Source: an uncultured Methylococcaceae bacterium (GTDB lineage: Bacteria; Pseudomonadota; Gammaproteobacteria; Methylococcales; Methylomonadaceae). From it: DNA of 6,091 bases. Position numbers and translations under genes: made by a program. Location of the stretch: contig CAJVYO010000110.1 in NCBI GenBank assembly GCA_913009515.1, positions 1-6,091 of the forward strand, written 5' to 3'. How positions within the stretch are numbered: position 1 is the stretch's first letter; each line of letters starts with the position of its first letter. Below, piece after piece: positions 1-4,845 of the stretch. Under the pieces are notes generated by a model. That model was not told the origin of the DNA. It worked only from the letters and a program-made list of their open reading frames with translations, and made no database searches.

Positions 1-456
1 CAAGCGGATACGGTGAGTGATACTTTATTGGAGGTGTCTTTTCAACAGTCTAATATTCAGGTAAAAACCGTTAAACAGCAGTTTTATGACACCGTGCAAT
101 GCTGTGATGCGGTCATGACCGTATCGGGTACTGCAACCTTGGAAATTGCATTATTAGGTGTGCCAATGTTAGTTGCCTATAAGTTATCGACAGTCACCTA
201 TTGGTTGGCTAAATTACTGGTGAATACCAATTTTATTGGTTTGCCTAATATTATTGCTGGCGAACAAGTGATACAGGAATTTATTCAGCATGATGCCAAT
301 GCAGAGCAATTAGCGACTGAAATGTTACATATTTTACAAAATGCAGCGTATGCCGAGCAAATAAAGCAAAATTTGCAGCGAGTAAAAGTTAAAGTGGGGA
401 AGGGTGGTGGTTCGGAGAATATGGCTAAATTAGCATTAGAAATGTTGCAGACATAA
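1..456 (+). CDS. lpxB: lipid-A-disaccharide synthase, C-terminal part (5' end outside window)
   Basis: LpxB is a glycosyltransferase (family GT19) that joins UDP-2,3-diacylglucosamine to lipid X, giving lipid A disaccharide phosphate at the inner face of the cytoplasmic membrane. The reading frame is open from base 1, so this is the last 151 codons of a protein usually near 380 residues. A GTG at 13 lies inside the open frame and is not a start. Seen in the sequence: the VSGTATLE motif of the nucleotide-sugar-binding C-terminal domain, then a GVPMLVAYK segment, then WLAKLLVNTNFIGLPNIIAG, which matches the E. coli pattern of WLAKRLVKT followed by SLPNLLAG. The tail ends in GKGGGSENMAKLALEML. 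In E. coli rnhB follows lpxB; here the next gene is the convergent yccA instead. The family call is firm; the upstream operon (lpxA, fabZ, lpxD) cannot be seen. Confidence 0.95.
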   Translation, partial: QADTVSDTLLEVSFQQSNIQVKTVKQQFYDTVQCCDAVMTVSGTATLEIALLGVPMLVAYKLSTVTYWLAKLLVNTNFIGLPNIIAGEQVIQEFIQHDANAEQLATEMLHILQNAAYAEQIKQNLQRVKVKVGKGGGSENMAKLALEMLQT

Positions 457-470
457 TTTACCTCAGCCAA

Positions 471-490
471 CCCTCTCCCTAAGGAGAGGG
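471..490. terminator. palindromic hairpin between convergent lpxB and yccA, possible bidirectional terminator or dispersed repeat
   Basis: CCCTCTCC (471-478) pairs perfectly with GGAGAGGG (483-490) around a CTAA loop, an 8-bp GC-rich stem in an otherwise AT-rich spacer. It sits between the stops of two convergent genes, where a shared terminator is expected. The T-run is poor on both strands (CTTTAGAG to the right), so it is not a textbook intrinsic terminator. The arm and its flank (CCTCAGCCAACCCTCTCCC) recall a palindromic intergenic element I remember as common in proteobacterial genomes. That recollection was not checked. Confidence 0.55.
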
Positions 491-516
491 CTTTAGAGAA
501 ATAACTAATTTAAAAC

Positions 517-1185
517 TTAATCATTACCGCCAAATACGCCCAATAACTGTAATAAACTTAAGAACAAGTTATAAATTGAGATGTATAAAGAAATAGTCGC
601 AAGAATATAATTAGTTTCGCCGCCATGAATGATTTCACTGGTTTGATATAAAATCATCGCTGACATTAATAAAATAAACATCGCTGAAACAGCAAGTGAT
701 AAGGCTGGCATTGAAAATACCATCGCACCGATACCCGCCAAGAACGCAACTAAAATCCCCACCATTAAAAAGCCACCTAAAAAGCTGAAATCTTTTTTAG
801 TGGTAAGTGCATACGCTGATAATGCGACAAAAATAACCCCTGTGCCGCCTAAAGCCGTCATGACTAATTGATGGCCATTGCTAAAGGCATTTAAGTAACC
901 ATTAATAATGGGGCCTAATGTCAGTCCCATAAAGCCTGTTAAAGCAAATACAAACACAATACCTAAACCACTGTTACTGAATTTTGTTGTTAGGAATAAC
1001 AGTGCAAAATAGCCAACCATTGTGATAATCATACCCATTGGCGGCATATTAATCATCATTGCAATACCAGCAGTCATCGCACTGAATAATAGCGTCATTG
1101 ATAATAATAAGTAAGTGTTTCTCAACACTTTATTGGTTGCTAAGGTGCTAGCACTTGCAGAGCTTGTTGTTATTTCGGGTTGCAT
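517..1185 (-). CDS. yccA: YccA, BAX inhibitor-1 family membrane protein, FtsH modulator
   Basis: This is an inner-membrane protein of 222 residues (E. coli YccA is about 219). In E. coli YccA is a substrate and inhibitor of the FtsH protease and protects SecY when translocons jam. Seen: a polar N-terminal tail (1-20), then NKVLRNTY (18-25) as in E. coli, then seven hydrophobic segments at roughly 24-45, 49-67, 73-95, 105-127, 133-157, 160-186 and 193-217. Family hallmarks are GFMGLTLGPIIN (84-95), LTTKKDFSFLGG (127-138) and IIHGGETNYI (185-194). The ATG at 1185 fits family length and has an AAAGG about 11 bases upstream, a rather long spacing. It is transcribed alone, convergent with lpxB and divergent from the globin gene. 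The family is certain. The FtsH role is carried over from E. coli. Confidence 0.93.
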   Translation of the reverse strand: MQPEITTSSASASTLATNKVLRNTYLLLSMTLLFSAMTAGIAMMINMPPMGMIITMVGYFALLFLTTKFSNSGLGIVFVFALTGFMGLTLGPIINGYLNAFSNGHQLVMTALGGTGVIFVALSAYALTTKKDFSFLGGFLMVGILVAFLAGIGAMVFSMPALSLAVSAMFILLMSAMILYQTSEIIHGGETNYILATISLYISIYNLFLSLLQLLGVFGGND

Positions 1186-1221
1186 TTTTAAGATAACCTT
1201 TAAATTTAATAAATAAACTCA

Positions 1222-1250
1222 ATCTTAAGTGAATCTAAGTTTAATTTCAA
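1222..1250 (-). promoter_or_regulatory. candidate sigma-70 promoter for yccA
   Basis: On the minus strand TTGAAA (plus-strand 1250-1245) is followed after 17 bases by TAAGAT (1227-1222). The -35 matches consensus 5 of 6 and the -10 matches 4 of 6. It would place the transcription start near 1215, about 30 bases before the yccA ATG. The spacer is AT-rich, so chance matches are likely. No comparably good plus-strand promoter was seen for the globin gene. Confidence 0.35.
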
Positions 1251-1263
1251 CAAGAGAGAAGTA

Positions 1264-1647
1264 ATGAGTGAACAAGTGACCCCGTATAAATTAATGGGTG
1301 GTGAAGCGGCTATATTGAGTCTGGTAGAACGATTTTATTTTTATATGGATACGCTACCTGAGGCCAAAGAATTGCGTGCTATTCATGCAGATGATTTAGC
1401 AGCGACCAAGACTAAATTATTTCAGTTTTTATCGGGTTGGCTAGGCGGCCCTGATTTGTTTGTTGAATTATATGGCCATCCACGTTTGAAGCAACGACAC
1501 TTTAATTTTGAAGTCAATCAGCAGACGCGTGACCAGTGGATGATGTGTATGAAAAAAGCATTGTACGAAGTGGCTATGAGCGATGATTTACGAAAAAATA
1601 TACATGAAGCCTTAGACAATTTAGCGACCCACATGATGAATACTTAA
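1264..1647 (+). CDS. group II truncated haemoglobin (trHbO-type globin)
   Basis: This is a 127-residue single-domain 2-on-2 haem protein, likely cytoplasmic. Group II members bind O2 and NO, and proposed roles are in oxidative or nitrosative stress; the role here is unknown. Seen: GGEAAILSLVERFY with Tyr25 at the expected B10 position, LRAIH with His41 where trHbO has its CD1 Tyr, FLSGWLGGP (55-63) in the E helix region, YGHPRLKQRH with His79 as the proximal F8 haem ligand, and Trp92 (RDQW) at the G8 position diagnostic of groups II and III. Length and the GGP motif favour group II. The ATG at 1264 follows a purine-rich GAGAGAAG that can serve as a weak ribosome binding site. It diverges from yccA and is followed by a terminator near 1753, so it is probably monocistronic. 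Confidence 0.92.
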   Translation: MSEQVTPYKLMGGEAAILSLVERFYFYMDTLPEAKELRAIHADDLAATKTKLFQFLSGWLGGPDLFVELYGHPRLKQRHFNFEVNQQTRDQWMMCMKKALYEVAMSDDLRKNIHEALDNLATHMMNT

Positions 1648-1673
1648 ATTATTTTAATCGGCAGTATAGGGGG

Positions 1674-1727
1674 GTAATCGCTTTTAAATGTTAGTACATA
1701 CTAATATTTACATACTTAACAGATTAC
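1674..1727. repeat. small dyad and direct-repeat patch downstream of the globin gene
   Basis: TTAGTA (1691-1696) and TACTAA (1699-1704) form a perfect dyad with a 2-base centre. An outer pair, GTAATC (1674-1679) and GATTAC (1722-1727), flanks it. TACATACT occurs twice as a direct repeat (1695-1702 and 1709-1716). This could be a protein-binding site or a structured RNA 3' end. The region is AT-rich, so short repeats of this size can arise by chance. No gene is supported here. Confidence 0.3.
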
Positions 1728-1752
1728 TTTAACAAAAAAAAACAACTAATTG

Positions 1753-1793
1753 ATAGCCATTATGATTATTTTTTAAATAAATGGCTATTTTTT
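1753..1793 (+). terminator. intrinsic terminator of the globin transcript
   Basis: ATAGCCATT (1753-1761) pairs with AATGGCTAT (1780-1788), and a run of six T (1788-1793) follows, the standard Rho-independent layout. The loop can fold further, with TTATTT against AAATAA inside it. The element lies about 105 bases after the globin stop and upstream of the dcw promoter, insulating the cell-division operon from the globin transcript. An A-rich run at 1732-1742 precedes it, so weak activity on the other strand is possible. Confidence 0.75.
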
Positions 1794-1849
1794 AGGGAAA
1801 AAATAATCTTGTAAGGTATTGGTAAAAAAAGGAAATTTATTGATATTCA

Positions 1850-1865
1850 GCACTTGACTAAGTGC
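1850..1865. promoter_or_regulatory. perfect dyad overlapping the -35 box, candidate operator
   Basis: GCACTT (1850-1855), GACT, AAGTGC (1860-1865) is a perfect 6+4+6 inverted repeat. The -35 hexamer TTGACT (1854-1859) lies within it, so a protein bound here would block RNA polymerase. No regulator is identified. The link to regulation is inferred from position only. Confidence 0.4.
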
Positions 1866-1882
1866 GACTGTAAAATTATAGT
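1854..1882 (+). promoter_or_regulatory. sigma-70-type promoter of the rsmH-ftsL-ftsI-murE operon
   Basis: TTGACT (1854-1859) and TATAGT (1877-1882) are separated by exactly 17 bases, and each hexamer matches consensus 5 of 6. The DNA just upstream (1823-1849) is A/T-rich and could act as an UP-like element. Transcription would begin near 1889, giving a leader of about 40 bases before the rsmH ATG. It lies after the globin terminator and is the best promoter match in the window. Confidence 0.7.
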
Positions 1883-1930
1883 TTACCCTAGGATTACTAA
1901 TATATTGACTGATTATTTTACTTTTAAATT

Positions 1931-2854
1931 ATGCATTTACCCGTTTTATACCATGAAGTTTTACACGAATTAGCAATAAAACCTGATGGTATCTATGTCG
2001 ACTGTACTTTTGGGCGAGGTGGACATAGCCAAGGTATTTTAGAGCAGCTATCAGAACAAGGTCAGTTATTAGCATTGGATCGAGATATGGATGCCATTCA
2101 ATCAGAAACTGCACAAACTTTATTAAAAGATCCACGTTTTTCATTACATCATGGTTGTTTTTCTGAATTACAACACGTGATTGAGCAACGAGGCTGGCTA
2201 GGTAAAGTCGATGGCGTGCTAATGGATTTTGGTGTGTCATCACCTCAATTAGATACAGCAGCAAGAGGCTTTAGTTTTATGCGTGATGGCTTGCTTGATA
2301 TGCGTATGGATTGTACACAGGGTTTATCAGCCGCAGAATGGTTAGCAAGTGTCTCTGAAGCAGAATTAGTAAAGGTGTTATTTGATTATGGCGAAGAGCG
2401 TTTTGCACGTCGTATTGCCAATGCTGTGGTAACTCAACGCATAGAAACACCGCTAACGACCACTAAGCAATTCGCTGATTTGGTTGTTGAGGCAATCCCC
2501 TTTAAAGAAAAACATAAACATCCTGCAACACGCAGCTTTCAAGCAGTGCGTATTGCTGTCAATCGTGAGTTGGATGAAATTATTGAGGTGCTGGAACAAA
2601 CGGTTCAGGTTTTAAAGCCCGGTGGACGTATGGCGGTTATTTCATTTCATTCGTTAGAAGATCGTATCGTTAAGCGTTTTATGCGTAATGAAATTCGGGG
2701 TAACTATAATACTAGCAAATTACCTTTACTCGCCGAAGAAGAAGCGAAGATTCGTTTGAATAAATGCGGCAAAGTGATTAAGTCTGGTGCGGAAGAATTA
2801 AAACAAAATCCTCGCTCACGTAGTGCCGTGATGCGTATTGCCGAACGTAAGTAA
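1931..2854 (+). CDS. rsmH: 16S rRNA (cytosine(1402)-N(4))-methyltransferase RsmH
   Basis: RsmH (MraW) transfers a methyl group from S-adenosylmethionine to N4 of C1402 in the decoding site of 16S rRNA. It has 307 residues against about 313 in E. coli. Seen: HLPVLYHEVL at the N-terminus, the SAM-binding loop CTFGRGGHS (25-33), LALDRD with Asp50 at the end of strand 2, GVLMDFGVSSPQLD (95-108), RGFSFMRDGLLDMRMD (112-127), HPATRSFQAVRIAVNREL (197-214), GGRMAVISFHSLEDRIVKRF (231-250) and the C-terminal NPRSRSAVMRIAERK. The ATG at 1931 is the only plausible start: an in-frame TAA lies two codons upstream (1925-1927). No Shine-Dalgarno sequence precedes it. It is the first gene of the dcw cluster here, without mraZ before it, and its stop directly abuts ftsL. 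Confidence 0.97.
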   Translation: MHLPVLYHEVLHELAIKPDGIYVDCTFGRGGHSQGILEQLSEQGQLLALDRDMDAIQSETAQTLLKDPRFSLHHGCFSELQHVIEQRGWLGKVDGVLMDFGVSSPQLDTAARGFSFMRDGLLDMRMDCTQGLSAAEWLASVSEAELVKVLFDYGEERFARRIANAVVTQRIETPLTTTKQFADLVVEAIPFKEKHKHPATRSFQAVRIAVNRELDEIIEVLEQTVQVLKPGGRMAVISFHSLEDRIVKRFMRNEIRGNYNTSKLPLLAEEEAKIRLNKCGKVIKSGAEELKQNPRSRSAVMRIAERK

Positions 2855-3118
2855 ATGATGCGTGGATTGGTGGTATTGCTATTAATCATCTTGATTGCAT
2901 CGGGATTAATGGTGATTTATGCCAAATATAATTCACGTTTAATTTTTATTGAAATACAAAAAGCCCGTCATGAATTAGGCTCATTAGAAGTGGAATGGGA
3001 ACGTTTAATGCTAGAAGAAAGTATGTTATCTGAGCATAATCGGGTAGAGCAGATTGGACGTAGTGACATGGGGCTGATTAATGTAAAGCGTAAGGATATT
3101 CGCTACATAAAACTCTGA
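2855..3118 (+). CDS. ftsL: cell division protein FtsL
   Basis: FtsL is a small bitopic divisome protein that forms the FtsQLB complex with FtsB and FtsQ and helps switch on FtsW-FtsI septal synthesis. This copy has 87 residues (E. coli 121). Seen: only about four cytoplasmic residues (MMRG), a membrane segment at 5-23, and a periplasmic coiled coil about 28-62 with LGSLEVEWERLMLEES. Then comes HNRVEQIGRSDMGL (61-74), the conserved region matching the FtsL activation (constriction control) area and C-terminus. Identity rests on this HxRVEQIG pattern, size, topology and position between rsmH and ftsI. The ATG at 2855 follows the rsmH TAA with no gap; the next codon is also ATG, so either may be used. 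No clear ribosome site exists, so coupling to rsmH translation is likely. The TGA overlaps the ftsI ATG. Confidence 0.92.
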   Translation: MMRGLVVLLLIILIASGLMVIYAKYNSRLIFIEIQKARHELGSLEVEWERLMLEESMLSEHNRVEQIGRSDMGLINVKRKDIRYIKL

Positions 3119-4845
3119 TGTTTAATTTTTCAAAAGGGGCTAAAAAGAGTCGTTATGATTTTTCAGGGCGACGGAAAAGCTTATTAGCTTTTATGTATAT
3201 GGCGATGTTGATTCTCGCGGTACGGGCGACTTACTTACAGATTTTTGATAAGCAATTTTTACAAGGTCAGGCGCGGAGTCGGCATGTGAGTAATGTCAAA
3301 ATTGCAGCGTATCGTGGCATTATTAAAGATAGAAATGGCAAGCCTTTGGCAGTGAGTGCACCGGTTGAATCGGTGTGGGTTAATCCGCAGTTTTGCCGTG
3401 TAAAAGCAGGTGAAAAACCGAAGCGATTATGCGATGAATTAAGTCTTGAAAAATTACAGCAAGTCGCAACTATTTTAGAGATTCCGTTTGAGAAAGTGAC
3501 TAAAGCATTTGATACAACGTCACGACGTAAATTTTTATATTTAAAGCGGCGGATTAATCCTGATTTAGCAAAGAAAGTAAAAGCCTTAAGATTAGCGGGT
3601 GTTGGTTTTAGACGTGACTTTAAGCGTTTTTATCCGCGAGGTGAAGTGACGTCACATTTATTAGGTTTTACCAATATAGATGATAAAGGCCAAGAGGGCT
3701 TAGAGCTTATTTATGATGAGCATTTGCAAGGTGTCGCTGGTAAAAAACGGGTGATTCGTGATGGGCGGCGGCGTGCGATTGAAGATTATGATGTGGAAAG
3801 TATTAAAGAGGCTGAGGCAGGTAAAGATTTACAGCTCAGTATTGATGAACGCTTACAGTATTTAGCGTATCGAGAATTAAAGGCGGCAGTGTTAAAGCAT
3901 GAGGCAAAATCAGGTTCAGTGGTTATTTTAGAAGCTGAAACCGGCGATATTTTGGCGATGGTTAATCAACCGTCATTTAATCCGAATACCCGTAAAGGCA
4001 TGCAGATTTCACGGTATCGTAATCGAGCCTTAACTGATGTCTATGAGCCTGGTTCGACCTTAAAGCCGTTGGTGGTTGCAGCAGCATTAGAAGGTCATTA
4101 CATCACAGAACATCAAAAGTTTAATTCTGCGTCAATTAAAGTGAGTGGTCGTTGGGTTAAGGATGGCCATCGTTCGAGTATTATGGACGTTCAGACGGTG
4201 CTTAAAAAATCGAGTAATGTCGGGGCGAGTAAGATTGCCTTATCAATGCCGGCGGAGTATTTTTGGAATTTTTATTACAGCGTCGGTTTTGGCACATCAC
4301 CTGCGGTAGGTTTTCCGGGTGAAGCGAGTGGTTTTTTACCCGAATATACGAGTTGGAGTAAATTTGAACAAGCGACTTTATCGTTTGGTTACCATGTTTC
4401 AATGTCAACCTTGCAGTTGGCAAAAGCTTACACAGCTTTAGCTGATGATGGTTTAGTACATTCAGTGAGTTTATTGAAGCGTGAAAAAGATGAATACGCA
4501 GATCGTGTTTTATCCAAAGAGACCGCAGTCACAGTGCGTACGATGATTGAATCTGTTGTACAACGTGATGGTACCGCCTATCGTGCGAGTGTTAAAGGCT
4601 ATCGAGTGGCAGGAAAAACAGGCACGGTTAAAAAAGCGGTTGCAGGGGGCTATGGCAGTGACTATTTATCTTTATTTGTCGGGATGGCACCAGCGAGTGA
4701 TCCGAAATTAGTGATTGCAGTGATGGTAGATTCGCCAAGTGTTGGTGGATTTTATGGGGGTGTGGTTGCAGCGCCTATTTTTTCTAAAGTAATGGGTGGG
4801 GCATTGAGATTGTTGAAAATTCCCCCTGACGATATAAAAGAATAA
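3118..4845 (+). CDS. ftsI: peptidoglycan D,D-transpeptidase FtsI (penicillin-binding protein 3)
   Basis: FtsI is the septum-specific class B penicillin-binding protein. It cross-links stem peptides in glycan made by FtsW and is the target of aztreonam and similar beta-lactams. It has 575 residues (E. coli 588). Seen: a basic cytoplasmic tail (1-20), a membrane anchor about 21-43, the pedestal domain from YRGIIKDRNGKPLAVS (65-80) through FYPRGEVTSHLLGFTN, then the transpeptidase domain. The three catalytic motifs are intact: EPGSTLKP with nucleophile Ser313 and Lys316, SSN at 365-367, and KTGT at 500-503, each six residues later than in E. coli. The short C-terminus lacks the tail that Prc trims in E. 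coli. Cys93 and Cys105 are the only cysteines, both on the periplasmic side. The start overlaps the ftsL stop as TGATG, and the stop overlaps the murE start as TAATG. Confidence 0.97.
   Translation: MFNFSKGAKKSRYDFSGRRKSLLAFMYMAMLILAVRATYLQIFDKQFLQGQARSRHVSNVKIAAYRGIIKDRNGKPLAVSAPVESVWVNPQFCRVKAGEKPKRLCDELSLEKLQQVATILEIPFEKVTKAFDTTSRRKFLYLKRRINPDLAKKVKALRLAGVGFRRDFKRFYPRGEVTSHLLGFTNIDDKGQEGLELIYDEHLQGVAGKKRVIRDGRRRAIEDYDVESIKEAEAGKDLQLSIDERLQYLAYRELKAAVLKHEAKSGSVVILEAETGDILAMVNQPSFNPNTRKGMQISRYRNRALTDVYEPGSTLKPLVVAAALEGHYITEHQKFNSASIKVSGRWVKDGHRSSIMDVQTVLKKSSNVGASKIALSMPAEYFWNFYYSVGFGTSPAVGFPGEASGFLPEYTSWSKFEQATLSFGYHVSMSTLQLAKAYTALADDGLVHSVSLLKREKDEYADRVLSKETAVTVRTMIESVVQRDGTAYRASVKGYRVAGKTGTVKKAVAGGYGSDYLSLFVGMAPASDPKLVIAVMVDSPSVGGFYGGVVAAPIFSKVMGGALRLLKIPPDDIKE

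Noticed and set aside
285..470. 61-codon minus-strand frame over the lpxB end
   Set aside because: It is antisense to conserved LpxB sequence and its cysteine-rich product resembles nothing I know.
1689..1733. 14-codon ATG frame in the spacer after the globin gene
   Set aside because: It has no ribosome site, is very short and sits in low-complexity AT-rich DNA.
1825..1859. AAAGGA ribosome-like site followed by TTG at 1840 and a five-codon frame
   Set aside because: The frame ends at once (TGA 1855-1857) and lies upstream of the predicted transcription start, so it is not a supported leader peptide.
1905..1933. second TTGACT as another rsmH promoter
   Set aside because: A -10 at 17 bp would fall on the rsmH start codon and has no good match to TATAAT.
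1929..2264. 111-codon minus-strand frame inside rsmH
   Set aside because: It lies wholly opposite conserved RsmH codons, has no recognisable motif and no ribosome site, and its residues follow from the plus-strand codons.
2704..2889. 61-codon minus-strand frame across the rsmH-ftsL junction
   Set aside because: It is antisense to the conserved RsmH C-terminus and the FtsL start, without independent signals.
4202..4423. 73-codon minus-strand frame inside ftsI
   Set aside because: It covers the SSN-motif region of FtsI in antisense; composition and lack of signals mark it as a shadow.
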